This document shows positions 26,704-35,946 of a DNA stretch of 64,000 nucleotides, one piece after another (position 1 is the stretch's first letter; every line of letters begins with the position of its first letter). Source of the stretch: Bog-159 sp963709155 (lineage in GTDB: Bacteria > Acidobacteriota > Terriglobia > Bryobacterales > Bryobacteraceae); assembly GCA_963709155.1 (NCBI GenBank), contig CAVPVD010000010.1, positions 558,001-622,000 of the forward strand. Reading direction: 5' to 3'. A model generated the notes under the pieces. It was given only the letters and a program-made list of their open reading frames with translations. It made no database searches and was not told where the DNA came from. The position numbers and the translations under genes are program-made.

Positions 26704-29361
26704 ATGCTGGCGCAAGCGAAATCGTGGTGGAGGGCGCTGACCGGGCAGGAGCGCCTGGCGGATGAGCTGGCTTCCGAGATGCATAGCCACATGGAGCGCT
26801 ACGCAGCGGACCTGATCGCGGGCGGGCTGGATCCCGCCGAAGCGCGGCGGCGGGCGCGCGTCGAATTCGGCAGTACTGCCGCGGCGGCTGAAGAATGCCG
26901 CGAGGCGGTGGGATTGCGATGGCCCAACGAGTTCGCACGGGACCTGCGCTACGCGGCGCGCGTGCTGCGCAAGAGTCCCACGTTTACGGTCACGGCCGTG
27001 GCCACGCTGGCTCTCTGTATCGGCGCCAATACGGCCATCTTCAGCGTGGTGGACGCCGTGCTGCTCCGGCCGTTGCCCTATCCGCAGCCGGAGCGATTGT
27101 ACTCGGTGGCGCGTCATTTCCAAGGCAAAGGCTCCGACGGCTACCAGATGAATCTGTGGGGCGCCGCTTGGGAGGCGGTGCGCGACAATGCGCGTTATGT
27201 GGACGCCGCCGTGTATAGCGATGGATCGATGGGCGTCAACTTCGCGGCAGGCGGCCGCGTCGAGTACGTCAAGCAGCAACGCGTCTCGGCGGGATTTTTT
27301 CGCGTGCTGGGCATCATGCCGCTGGTGGGACGCGAGTTCTCGGCGGATGAAGACCGCCCGGGCGGTCCGGCCGTCACGGTGTTGAGCTACGCGTTTTGGA
27401 CGCGCGTCTTTCACGCCGACCCTTCGATTGTGGGACAGGCGGTGAACCTGCGGGGAGAGCCGTACGTGATTGTCGGGGTCTTGCCCGCCCATTTTCAGAG
27501 CGGCGTCCCGGCCGACCTGTGGACGCCGCTGCGGGCGACCCGCTCGGGCGAAGGCGGCGGATCCAACTTCGCCGTCGTGGCCCGCCTGCGCCCCGGCGCC
27601 ACGTGGGCGCAGGCTAACGCGCAGATCGAAGCGATGGGAGTGCCGCTCTTGCGTGCGTTTGGCCAGTACTCGACCAAGCTTTGCTTGATCTCGTTTCAGC
27701 GCGGATCGACCGACTACTTACGCCGTCCGCTGTTGATTCTTTGGGGTGCGGTGGGATTGGTATTGCTGATCGGCTGCGTGAATATTGCGGGCCTGCTGCT
27801 GGCGCGGGCCGCCGGCCGCACACGCGAGATGGCAACCCGCCTGGCGCTGGGCAGCGGGCGGACAGCCCTGATCCGGCAAATGCTGTCCGAGAGTGTCGTG
27901 CTGGGTCTGTGCGGCGGCGCCCTCGGGGCCGCCCTGGGATGGCTGGGAGTGAAGGCGCTGAAGGCCCTGATGCCGGCCAGCTTCAATGTGTGGCAGGCCG
28001 TCGAACTCGACTGGCGCGTGCTGGCCGCCACGGCGGGCGTATCGATCGCGGCCGGCATCCTGTTCGGGTTGTACCCGGCGATGGCCGCCAGCCGCCTGGA
28101 GATCCGCGCGGCGTTGGGCGAAGCGGGGCGCGGCGTCGCCGGCAGCCGGAATCCCTGGCCGCGGCGCTTGCTGGTGGCGAGCGAAGTGGCGCTGGGCGTG
28201 GTGCTATTGGTGGGCGCCGGCCTGTTGATCCGTACGTTCGCGCATTTGAGGGGGCTCAATCCGGGCTTTGACGCGCAAAACGTAATCACCGCGCAACTCT
28301 CGCTTCAGGATGCGCGCTACGCCACCAGCCAGGCCGTGAACCGGCTATTCGACCGAAGCCTCGCCCGGATACGCGAGCTGCCCGGCGTCGAATCCGCGGC
28401 CGTGACGATCAGCCTGCCCTACGAGCGGGCGCTGAACTCGGGTTTCCAGCGTGTGGATGGCCGGCATGTGGACACCGAATCGCAAATCACCAATATGTTC
28501 TACGTGACGCCCGAATACTTCCAGGCGCTGCGCATTCCCTTATTGCGCGGGCGCGTTTTCACGGCGGCGGACAACAGCACCGCGGCGCCCTCGGTGGTGG
28601 TTAGCGAAGCCTTTGTCAAGATGTACCTGGGCGGCGACGATGCGCTGGGCCGGCATCTGGATCTGGGCGGCGGCGACCGGCGCGAAATCGTCGGCGTGGT
28701 GGGAGATGTCCAGCAGAAAAGCGGCTGGGGTGAGGACTTCGGCCCGTTGGCGCCCATGCCGGACATCTACATCCCCGGCGCGCAAGTCAGCGACAAGTTC
28801 ATGCAACTGGTGCACGCGTGGTTCTCGCCGAGTTGGATTGTGCGCTTCTCGGGTCCCTCGCAGGGCGTGATCGCGGGCATGCAGCGCGCTTTGGAAGCGG
28901 TGGATCCGCAGCTTCCGTTCGCCGGCTTCCACAGCATGGAGGACGTGCGCTATCGGGCGTTGGCCGAGGAGCGTTTTCAAGCGGTTCTGTTAGGGGCGCT
29001 GGCGGGGCTGGCGCTGCTGTTAGCCGCGGTGGGAATTTACGGATTGATCGCCAATTCAGTTGCCGAGCGAACGCGCGAGCTAGGTATCCGGCTGGCGCTG
29101 GGAGCGACCATGGCACAGGCCATCCGGGCGGTGGCGCTGCCTGGCGTGGCTCTGGCTTTGGCGGGAGTGATCGCGGGATCCGTGTTGGCCGGATTCGCGT
29201 CACAACTGCTCCGGCATCTGGTCTGGGGCGTGCGCCCCGGCGATCCGCTCACATTTATCGCGGCCGGATTAGGGTTGCTGGGGGTGGCGGCCGCCGCCAG
29301 CTTCCTGCCAGCCTTGCGGGTCACGCGTTTGAATCCGGCGGAGACGCTGCGGCAGGAGTGA
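26704..29361 (+). CDS. ADOP-type MacB-like permease
   Basis: An 885-residue permease of the acidobacterial duplicated orphan permease type. It has an N-terminal soluble prefix (ERLADELASEMHSHMERYA, about residues 15-75) and two repeats, each a MacB-like periplasmic domain and FtsX-like four-helix unit (FtsX cores near residues 360-470 and 765-875). No ATPase gene is adjacent, as usual for ADOPs. GGAGGAGGTG precedes the ATG. The PadR gene immediately upstream is the classic partner. The transported substrate is unknown; MacB relatives act in mechanotransmission and efflux. Confidence 0.88.
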   Translation: MLAQAKSWWRALTGQERLADELASEMHSHMERYAADLIAGGLDPAEARRRARVEFGSTAAAAEECREAVGLRWPNEFARDLRYAARVLRKSPTFTVTAVATLALCIGANTAIFSVVDAVLLRPLPYPQPERLYSVARHFQGKGSDGYQMNLWGAAWEAVRDNARYVDAAVYSDGSMGVNFAAGGRVEYVKQQRVSAGFFRVLGIMPLVGREFSADEDRPGGPAVTVLSYAFWTRVFHADPSIVGQAVNLRGEPYVIVGVLPAHFQSGVPADLWTPLRATRSGEGGGSNFAVVARLRPGATWAQANAQIEAMGVPLLRAFGQYSTKLCLISFQRGSTDYLRRPLLILWGAVGLVLLIGCVNIAGLLLARAAGRTREMATRLALGSGRTALIRQMLSESVVLGLCGGALGAALGWLGVKALKALMPASFNVWQAVELDWRVLAATAGVSIAAGILFGLYPAMAASRLEIRAALGEAGRGVAGSRNPWPRRLLVASEVALGVVLLVGAGLLIRTFAHLRGLNPGFDAQNVITAQLSLQDARYATSQAVNRLFDRSLARIRELPGVESAAVTISLPYERALNSGFQRVDGRHVDTESQITNMFYVTPEYFQALRIPLLRGRVFTAADNSTAAPSVVVSEAFVKMYLGGDDALGRHLDLGGGDRREIVGVVGDVQQKSGWGEDFGPLAPMPDIYIPGAQVSDKFMQLVHAWFSPSWIVRFSGPSQGVIAGMQRALEAVDPQLPFAGFHSMEDVRYRALAEERFQAVLLGALAGLALLLAAVGIYGLIANSVAERTRELGIRLALGATMAQAIRAVALPGVALALAGVIAGSVLAGFASQLLRHLVWGVRPGDPLTFIAAGLGLLGVAAAASFLPALRVTRLNPAETLRQE

Positions 29362-29445
29362 GACGGGTGCGCTCGTGGCGCGCCCCGCGAAGCGGGTCTG
29401 GAGACCCACTGCAGGCGTAGACGCCCGCCCCACTTAGGTTTTCAT

Positions 29446-31674
29446 TTACCTGATGACGACCTTATCGACCGCCTGGTTGTCGTAGTCATCTTCCACGCGC
29501 ACCGCCAGTGTGTGTTCGCCGGGCGTCACATGGTCAACCGTCAAATCGTAGGATAGCTCGTGCGAATCGGATAGGCCGGTGGCCGGCGCGGCCAGCGTCC
29601 AATCGCCGCCATCGAGCGAATACTCCGCTTTCTTGAGGTTGCTCAGTCCGTCCGTAGCGGTCCACGTGGCGCGTAGTTTGCCGCCGGATACGGTGGCCGA
29701 AAGCTTGTCGATGCGAGGTGGCGCATTGTCGATCAGAAACGGATCGCCGACCATGGAAGTGGAAAGGGCTTCGGCAGGCGGATTACCCGGCAAATCCGAT
29801 GCCGTCACGCGAAGCCGATACTCGCCATCCGGAAACGCCGCCGAATCCCAGCTCCAATACTTCTCCCGCAATTTGTCCTTCAGCAGCTTCCAATTGGTCT
29901 CATGCACACCGCGGATCTCCACGGTATAGATCAGGCTGTCGCCATTATCGTCGGTGGCGGCCCAACGCGCGCCAATAAAGCCCTTGGCATACTGCATCGA
30001 GGGCGTTCCCAGATCGAGCGACAGAGACGATCCCGAAGCGCCGGCGGGCTTACCGATGGGCGGAAGCGTCAGGGTTTGCGACGGCGTCACCGGAATCGAC
30101 GGCATGGGGAATTTATAATTGGCCGGCGTGGTCTCGACGGCCTCGATGCGCGGCGCCACATTGCGCTGCAGATACGCCAGATCCACCGATTCGAGCTCGG
30201 GCGATTGCGCGCCTCCGGCCGTGAGGATTGCTTTCCATTGGACGAACCGCGCCGCGGGCACCGCGATGCGAGCGCCTTCCATGCTGGTAACTGGCGCCGA
30301 CCACGGGCTCCAGTTCTTCTGCGGGCGGTCCAGGTTTCCGCTATGCGCGGCGATCCGGATTGTGCCGCCGTTCAAGTTGGCTTCGTAGCTGAGCCGGCCC
30401 CACTGCGAAAAGAAGCCCGCGTCGAAGACGTCGCTTTCGAGGGAACCTTCACGCGCCAGCCCCGGTCCGACCTGGTAAATCTCGCCGACGTTGCCGGCGG
30501 CCGCGTAGATCGTGCCGTCAGCGCCGGTCTGGAAGGCGGTGATTTGCGTAGAGGCCGCGGTGATCAACGCAGTGTACAACACCTCGGATTCGATGCGGTA
30601 GATATAGCCTTTATTGCCGGAACCGAGCAACACGCGTCCCTGCGCGTCGAAGGCGATGGCGTAGATGATGTCCTTGGCATGTCCCCACATTTTTTCCGGA
30701 TTGCCGGCGGAGTCGATACGGTAAACGTCCGATCCGGTTACCGAAACACCGCTGCCGGATGGAGCTACGGAGGCCGGAAGCGATGCTGCCGGATGCAGTT
30801 GCAACCCCGCGCCGCCGGATGCGGCGGGTGTGGCTTGAGACGGAGCCGCAGCGGGCGCCGGCGCGGACGAAGGACCCTCCTTGCTGCCCACTCCGGCGGC
30901 ATAGATCGAGCCGTCCTTGGCCACCGCCAGGGCCGTTATTTCGCTCTTGCTCATCTGGTAGAGCACGAAGGCTTCGCCGGAGGGCGACACGCGCACGATC
31001 AGCCCACCGGGATCGGTGCCTACAATCAGGTTGCCGGCGGCATCCAGCGCCATCGAACGCACATGCGTCTCATCGCACCGGTACATCACGCTGCCGTGGC
31101 CGTCCGGGCTGACGCGATGAACCGTGCCGGGGTCGCCGGTGGCCACCAGCAGGTCGCCCGCTTTATTGAACGCCAGGGCCCAGATGTATTTTGCTTTCGG
31201 ATCGTAAAACACTTCGTGCTTGCCGTCCGGCGCGACCCGGTAGACCTTGCCATCCGGCGCCGTTGCGGCATACAGACGGTCCTGCGCGTCGATTGCCAGC
31301 GCCTGAATCTGGAGGCCATCCAACTCGGCCACGGTCTTCTTTTCACCATTGGCTGAAAGGCGATAGAGCTTGGCTCCCGGACCGCCGCCGGCATACAAAT
31401 CGCCCTTGGAATCGCGCGCCAACGCCCACAGGTACGCCGACGAAGTATCGTAGATTTCTTTGAATTCCGGCGCCAGCGTGATCAGGCCATCGCTGCGCAG
31501 GGACAGATTCTTCAGATTGCCCTTTTCGAAATCAAGGTAGTCGCTTTCGGTCCAGACGCGCGTCTGCGAAGACAGAAGGCAGGAGACGGAAGCCAGGAGG
31601 CAGAAGACAGCAGTCAGGATGCTGCGCCCGCCTCCAAGCCGGCGGGAAGTCCGCAAAACACAGGTTCTAATCAT
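29446..31674 (-). CDS. Exported beta-propeller protein with C-terminal beta-sandwich
   Basis: A 742-residue exported protein. After an N-terminal hydrophobic signal (about residues 20-36), there are repeated NHL/SMP-30-like blades (ALARDSKGDLYAGGGPGAKL, then ALAIDAQDRLYAATAPDGKV, ALAFNKAGDLLVATGDPG, MALDAAGNLIVGTDPGGLI). An Ala/Pro-rich linker near residue 285 interrupts the propeller. The C-terminal ~200 residues look like Ig/fibronectin-type strands (RIDKLSATVSGGKLRATWTA). A binding or surface role is likely. No catalytic residues were recognised. Confidence 0.7.
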   Translation of the reverse strand: MIRTCVLRTSRRLGGGRSILTAVFCLLASVSCLLSSQTRVWTESDYLDFEKGNLKNLSLRSDGLITLAPEFKEIYDTSSAYLWALARDSKGDLYAGGGPGAKLYRLSANGEKKTVAELDGLQIQALAIDAQDRLYAATAPDGKVYRVAPDGKHEVFYDPKAKYIWALAFNKAGDLLVATGDPGTVHRVSPDGHGSVMYRCDETHVRSMALDAAGNLIVGTDPGGLIVRVSPSGEAFVLYQMSKSEITALAVAKDGSIYAAGVGSKEGPSSAPAPAAAPSQATPAASGGAGLQLHPAASLPASVAPSGSGVSVTGSDVYRIDSAGNPEKMWGHAKDIIYAIAFDAQGRVLLGSGNKGYIYRIESEVLYTALITAASTQITAFQTGADGTIYAAAGNVGEIYQVGPGLAREGSLESDVFDAGFFSQWGRLSYEANLNGGTIRIAAHSGNLDRPQKNWSPWSAPVTSMEGARIAVPAARFVQWKAILTAGGAQSPELESVDLAYLQRNVAPRIEAVETTPANYKFPMPSIPVTPSQTLTLPPIGKPAGASGSSLSLDLGTPSMQYAKGFIGARWAATDDNGDSLIYTVEIRGVHETNWKLLKDKLREKYWSWDSAAFPDGEYRLRVTASDLPGNPPAEALSTSMVGDPFLIDNAPPRIDKLSATVSGGKLRATWTATDGLSNLKKAEYSLDGGDWTLAAPATGLSDSHELSYDLTVDHVTPGEHTLAVRVEDDYDNQAVDKVVIR

Positions 31675-31759
31675 AAGAATTTTCTAACGTGGGGTATCGA
31701 CAGCCCGCCGACGCGAGGCGGCCGGGGCGATCGGCTTCCGGCAGATTTCTTTTTGCCTG

Positions 31760-33625
31760 TCACTTCACGACGATCTTCAGCGCGTAACTGCCGGTGATCA
31801 CATAATCGAACGGCAGCGCCATCTGCTCAGAAGCGCTTTCCGGCGAGGTGATGAGCGAACGGCTGGATCCCTGGCCGGACTGCATGACGTTCAAAACTGA
31901 GGCGGGCAGGCTGGGCAAGGTCTTGTCTTCATAGTACGCGGTAGGGCTGGCTTCCAGAAGCGAAACATAGAGCTTATTGTTGCTGCGCTCCTGGTTGAGC
32001 AGCGAGACCGTCTGCGGCAGGTCGATGTAGTGGTTGATCAGTCCGGCAACCGTCTGCATGCGGTTGATGGTTTCCGCGTCGCTGAGCATGATCCGATGCT
32101 CGCCTTTGGCCAGGCCAACCGGGATCTTGAGCGTAAAATCCCGTTCCAGGCTGTCGCCGCGGTAGGGCCGCAGGAACACTTTGACGGCCACACCGTCGCC
32201 GGGACGCGCCTCGGGACTTGCCAGCCAGGCGTTTTCGATGCTGGCCACCCGGCGTTCGGGCAGCAGATCCACATTCACGTTCACGCGCTTGATGTTCGGC
32301 GGATTGACGGCATTCAGATAGAGGCGGTTGAATTTATCGCCCCACCAGCCCGCCAGCAACATGGGCGCCGGCATGGGCATTTCGCCGGACGCTTGCATAG
32401 TGGATAGCGACAGATCCGGCCCGCCATTCATTTGCACGTCGCCGCTCAATCGGTAGGTGGCCTCGTCCTTGAACTCATTGAGCTCGGAAAGGGAGTTGAA
32501 GAGCGTGACCATCATCAGGTATGGCGTCCACTTCTGGTGCACGAAGACATTGAACCGAAAATCTTTTTGGCTGCGCACGGCATTGTTCTCGCCGAAAGAA
32601 CGGACTTGCACGGTGACCGGGATCATGTCCGATTCCTGGCCCAGCACGCCCATGATGCCGCTGTGACGGTCCTGATGCAGCGCGCCTACGATTTCGGTGG
32701 CATTGGCGAATTTATTGGGCTGATACTGCGAGGCCAGAGTCATGAGAACTTCGCCTTTGCTCATGGGCATATCCACCGGACCGAGATTGAAGAACGGATG
32801 CCCGAAGGCCAGCACGTGCCGTCCATCGTTGTAGGTGACGGTGCCCAAGCCCGTGATGCTCATATCGCCCGACACCAGCACGCCCGCCACCGGATCGCCG
32901 GGACGCAGGGAAGTTTGCCATCCGGCTGCCGGCTTGGCCGTATATGTGGCGCTGGCCGCGCCGCCGCCTTGTACCGCCGTGATGCCCAACTGCTCGAACA
33001 ACGGGCCGAAATCGCGGAGGACACTCTCGTGGAAACCGGAGAATGTCAACGGCGTTTCTATGGGGACCATCATTTGCGGAGACCGCGGCAGATTGGGCGA
33101 TGCGCCCGCCGCGACCGCCTGCGCCAACAGATCGCCGGGCACCGCGACCTGGCTGCGCACCGCGGCTTTATCGGGCGTGCGCGCATCCGCGGGCCGGGAC
33201 TGGTCGAAGTCCTTGATTTCCAGCATCAGGTCGGCGGGCGTGATGCCGCAAATCGCATCCGGAGAAAAAACGCTGAGCCGGAGCGCCACCGCGCCCACCA
33301 GCTTGCCATCGATATAGACGGGGCTGCCGCTCATACCGCCGGCGACGTTGGTGCGGATCGCCTTGCCGCCCAGCTTGGCGAGGATAATATCCTGCCCAGG
33401 TCCCCAGGCATTCTTCCACAGGCCCAGGATCTCCACGGGAATCGGTTCGGGGGTCGTCCCGGAAAACACGGTCCAGGCAGTTCCTTGCATGCCCGGGCGC
33501 AGATCCGAGGTTTTGAAAAGGGCCACTTTGCCGATCTGGGGACGTTCCGGCGCGAGGTCTGCCGCGCAAGAAGGAAGAGCGAACGCTACGATCGATAATA
33601 CGACCGCGGCAATGCAAAACTTCAT
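31760..33625 (-). CDS. SpoIVB-type (S55) serine peptidase domain protein
   Basis: A 621-residue exported protein with a signal peptide (MKFCIAAVVLSIVAFALPSC). Residues about 20-200 match the SpoIVB peptidase S55 domain: LRPGMQGTAWTVFSG near the start and GGMSGSPVYIDGKLVGAVAL with the likely catalytic Ser. The remaining ~400 residues are a family-specific beta-rich extension found in similar acidobacterial proteins. ATG at 33625 has CGGAGC upstream; longer readings run into the tRNA region. The substrate is unknown. Confidence 0.82.
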   Translation of the reverse strand: MKFCIAAVVLSIVAFALPSCAADLAPERPQIGKVALFKTSDLRPGMQGTAWTVFSGTTPEPIPVEILGLWKNAWGPGQDIILAKLGGKAIRTNVAGGMSGSPVYIDGKLVGAVALRLSVFSPDAICGITPADLMLEIKDFDQSRPADARTPDKAAVRSQVAVPGDLLAQAVAAGASPNLPRSPQMMVPIETPLTFSGFHESVLRDFGPLFEQLGITAVQGGGAASATYTAKPAAGWQTSLRPGDPVAGVLVSGDMSITGLGTVTYNDGRHVLAFGHPFFNLGPVDMPMSKGEVLMTLASQYQPNKFANATEIVGALHQDRHSGIMGVLGQESDMIPVTVQVRSFGENNAVRSQKDFRFNVFVHQKWTPYLMMVTLFNSLSELNEFKDEATYRLSGDVQMNGGPDLSLSTMQASGEMPMPAPMLLAGWWGDKFNRLYLNAVNPPNIKRVNVNVDLLPERRVASIENAWLASPEARPGDGVAVKVFLRPYRGDSLERDFTLKIPVGLAKGEHRIMLSDAETINRMQTVAGLINHYIDLPQTVSLLNQERSNNKLYVSLLEASPTAYYEDKTLPSLPASVLNVMQSGQGSSRSLITSPESASEQMALPFDYVITGSYALKIVVK

Positions 33626-33682
33626 TGGGTTGGATAGCTCCGTTACGACCATTGTACTATGGCCGGACGCAGAGGAACGGAT

Positions 33683-33711
33683 TTGACCTTCCGGCTGCGA
33701 AGCGGTAGGAT
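33683..33711 (+). promoter_or_regulatory. Promoter of the tRNA-Met gene
   Basis: TTGACC (33683-33688), 17 bases, TAGGAT (33706-33711). The expected start of transcription falls at about 33717-33718, at or next to the mature tRNA 5' end, so little or no 5' leader would remain for RNase P. Confidence 0.6.
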
Positions 33712-33716
33712 GTGAG

Positions 33717-33793
<77 letters not shown>

Positions 33794-33847
33794 AAAGAGT
33801 CAATAGGTTACGGGCTCTCAAAAAGATTAAGGCCCGACCCACCCACA

Positions 33848-34147
33848 TTAACCCCCACATTTCTTTCTTGCGATCTGCTTTTTGGCGCAAATGCGAATCC
33901 AATCGCCCAAAAAGTCGTGACAACAAGATCTGAATATATGATGAGAAAGGTGGGTGTAGTAGTAGCCCGCCAGTTCATCCAGATCATCTAGGGTGAAGCG
34001 ATAAAACGGCCGTCTGCCGGGACTGGACACAATACGCAAACGGTCCGTTAGGTTGTTCAACGGCGAGGCGTTCGTTAGAGCGGAGAATAGTATCTCCGGT
34101 CGATAGGCCGGCGGATCGACGAAGCAGAAGACGCTCGGGCCCTGGTC
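33848..34147 (-). pseudogene. Eroded fragment of a conserved unknown gene
   Basis: Reading the minus strand from about 34147 gives a continuous frame (SVFCFVDPPAYRPEIL, then LTDRLRIVSSPGRRPFYRFT, then LDDLDELAGY) ending near 33962. The tail after that looks unrelated. A TGA lies just upstream, and no ATG or GTG start is available; only a TTG at 34060. The RFTLDDLDELAGY block resembles the C-terminal part of short conserved acidobacterial proteins of unknown function, as I remember them. With both ends missing, it is probably a remnant. It lies directly behind the tRNA, a common place for integration and decay. The rest of 33794-34169 holds nothing recognisable. Confidence 0.4.
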
Positions 34148-34169
34148 TCACGCGATTGGGATCCCCCGG

Positions 34170-35180
34170 CTACTCCTCCGTCTTCGGAACCAACACGCGC
34201 TCGGCCATCGCATAGCGCAGTTCATCCAGCCCCTGACCCGTGACGCTGGATATTTCGAAGAACGCCATGCCGCGGGCGACCGCGACTTGCCGCAGCGATT
34301 CTACGCGCGCCGGGTCCTGCGCCGCGTCCATCTTGGTGGCCACCACGATCATGGGTTTGGCTGCCAGATCCTCGCTAAAACTGGCCAATTCCGCCATCAC
34401 CGTCTCAAAGTCTTCGGCGGGCTCTCGCCCGGTGGCGTCCGAGACATCCACCAAATGGGCGAGCAGGCGGGTGCGCTCGATGTGCCGCAGGAACTGCACA
34501 CCCAGCCCGTGCCCCAGGTGCGCGCCTTCGATCAGCCCCGGGATGTCCGCCACCACGAAGCTGCGGAAATCGTCGAGTGAAACGACACCCAACTGCGGCT
34601 CGAGGGTGGTGAAGGGATAGTCGGCGATCTTGGGCCGCGCCGCCGAGATGCGCGAGATCAGCGTCGATTTGCCGGCATTGGGGAAGCCCACCAACCCGAC
34701 ATCCGCCAACAGCTTGAGCTCCAGACGGAGGCGGCGCTCCTGTCCCGGCTGTCCGGGTGTATGCTCGGTAGGCGCCTGGTGCGTGGAGGTGGCAAAGCGC
34801 GCGTTGCCCTTCCCGCCGCGGCCGCCGCGCGCCACTAGAAATCGTTCGCCGGACACGGTGAAATCGTGCAGGCGCTCGCCGGTGGCTTCGTCGTATACGA
34901 CCGTGCCGACGGGCACTTTCAGGTCGATCGAATACCCTTCGGCGCCGGTACAATTGCTGCCTTCGCCATGCCGGCCGCGCTGCGCTTTATGCTCTGGGTT
35001 AAAACGGAATTGGATGAGCGTGTTCTGGTGCTCGGTGGAAACCAGGTAGATGTCGCCGCCGCGCCCGCCATCGCCGCCGCTGGGGCCGCCGCGCGGGACG
35101 TACTTCTCCCGGCGGAAGGCCAGGCAACCGTTACCGCCATCCCCGGCCTTTACCAGGATGCGAGCTTCATCGATAAACAT
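34170..35180 (-). CDS. obgE: Obg-family GTPase
   Basis: A 336-residue protein with the Gly-rich Obg domain (MFIDEARILVKAGDGGNGC, then GGPSGGDGGRGGDI) followed by a GTPase domain: G1 GFPNAGKST, switch/G3 DIPGLIEGA, G4 TKMD, G5 SSVTGQG. The C-terminal OCT domain is absent, as in the short forms. Obg binds the 50S subunit and acts in ribosome assembly and stress response. It is the third gene of the rplU-rpmA-obgE cluster, an arrangement conserved across bacteria. Confidence 0.96.
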   Translation of the reverse strand: MFIDEARILVKAGDGGNGCLAFRREKYVPRGGPSGGDGGRGGDIYLVSTEHQNTLIQFRFNPEHKAQRGRHGEGSNCTGAEGYSIDLKVPVGTVVYDEATGERLHDFTVSGERFLVARGGRGGKGNARFATSTHQAPTEHTPGQPGQERRLRLELKLLADVGLVGFPNAGKSTLISRISAARPKIADYPFTTLEPQLGVVSLDDFRSFVVADIPGLIEGAHLGHGLGVQFLRHIERTRLLAHLVDVSDATGREPAEDFETVMAELASFSEDLAAKPMIVVATKMDAAQDPARVESLRQVAVARGMAFFEISSVTGQGLDELRYAMAERVLVPKTEE

Positions 35181-35249
35181 TGGAGGAACCGATCCCGGAT
35201 GGGTTACACTTTGGGCCCAGCTCCACGGGGGAGCCGCGAGCAGAAATTT

Positions 35250-35507
35250 TTAGGCGACAGCTTTGATGCTGACGAAGCGGCCTTGCCGTCCGCGGTCGCG
35301 GAACTCGACGACGCCCGTCACCTTGGCAAACAGGGTATCGTCTTTGCCCCAGCCGACGTTGTCGCCGGGCTTCAATCGGGTGCCCCGCTGGCGGACGATG
35401 ATCGACCCGCCCGGCACCAGTTGTCCGCCGAAGACTTTTACGCCCAGCCGCTGCGCGTTGGAATCGCGCCCATTCTTGGAACTGCCTAATCCTTTTTTAT
35501 GCGCCAT
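35250..35507 (-). CDS. rpmA: Ribosomal protein L27
   Basis: An 85-residue protein starting MAHKKGLGSSKNGRDSNAQR and continuing through GSIIVRQRGTRL, a full-length L27. Its N-terminus reaches the peptidyl-transferase centre of the 50S subunit. No N-terminal extension needing cleavage is present. It sits seven bases after rplU and 69 bases before obgE. Confidence 0.98.
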   Translation of the reverse strand: MAHKKGLGSSKNGRDSNAQRLGVKVFGGQLVPGGSIIVRQRGTRLKPGDNVGWGKDDTLFAKVTGVVEFRDRGRQGRFVSIKAVA

Positions 35508-35514
35508 ACTTCAC

Positions 35515-35823
35515 CTAAACCAAAATGTCGCCTACCTTCACTTCCGTGAAGTCCTGGCGGTGCCCTATCGTGCGCTTGTACTGTTTCTTGCGCTTGAACT
35601 TGAAAACCAGCACTTTCTTTCCGCGGCCATTGCCGACGATGGTGCCCTTAACCGTGGCAGTCGCCAGGTCCGGGCCGGCCACCAGTTCGCCCTCTTCTTT
35701 GAATACCGCCCGCAAGGGCAAGTCGATTTCGGCGCCGATCTCGCCTTCCAACTTTTCCACCCGGACTACATCGCCAGGGGCAACCCGGTACTGTTTTCCA
35801 CCGGTCTCAATGATTGCGTGCAT
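35515..35823 (-). CDS. rplU: Ribosomal protein L21
   Basis: A 102-residue protein starting MHAIIETGGKQYRVAPGDVV with the C-terminal KRKKQYKRTIGHRQ motif of L21. ATG at 35823 matches the family N-terminus; a reading from 35853 adds ten unrelated residues. L21 binds 23S rRNA in the large subunit. It is the first gene of the rplU-rpmA-obgE unit. Confidence 0.98.
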   Translation of the reverse strand: MHAIIETGGKQYRVAPGDVVRVEKLEGEIGAEIDLPLRAVFKEEGELVAGPDLATATVKGTIVGNGRGKKVLVFKFKRKKQYKRTIGHRQDFTEVKVGDILV

Positions 35824-35887
35824 GGATAACCTCTGAATTTCGCGCCAGGACACACTGAATGCGTCGGAGCTTGTGGACTAAGATATC

Positions 35888-35917
35888 AGTGTACAACAAT
35901 CCGGCTGCCCTGTTCAA
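35888..35917 (-). promoter_or_regulatory. Candidate promoter of rplU-rpmA-obgE
   Basis: On the minus strand, TTGAAC (35917-35912), an 18-base spacer, and TACACT (35893-35888). This would leave a leader of roughly 60 bases before rplU. No attenuator was recognised in it. Confidence 0.45.
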
Positions 35918-35946
35918 ATCGCTTTGAAATCGTGGAAGGAGACCTT

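Noticed and set aside
29395..29408. GGGTCT-GG-AGACCC hairpin between the ADOP and propeller genes, considered as a terminator or a dispersed repeat
   Set aside because: It has only six paired bases and no T-run, and I see no second copy in the window, so neither claim can be supported.
29902..31356. Plus-strand open frame of 484 codons opposite the propeller gene
   Set aside because: The minus-strand frame shows regular propeller blades; this one is a composition-driven shadow rich in Arg, His and Gly.
32432..33598. Plus-strand open frame opposite the S55 protease gene
   Set aside because: The minus strand has the GMSGSP peptidase motif and a signal peptide; this frame shows no domain.
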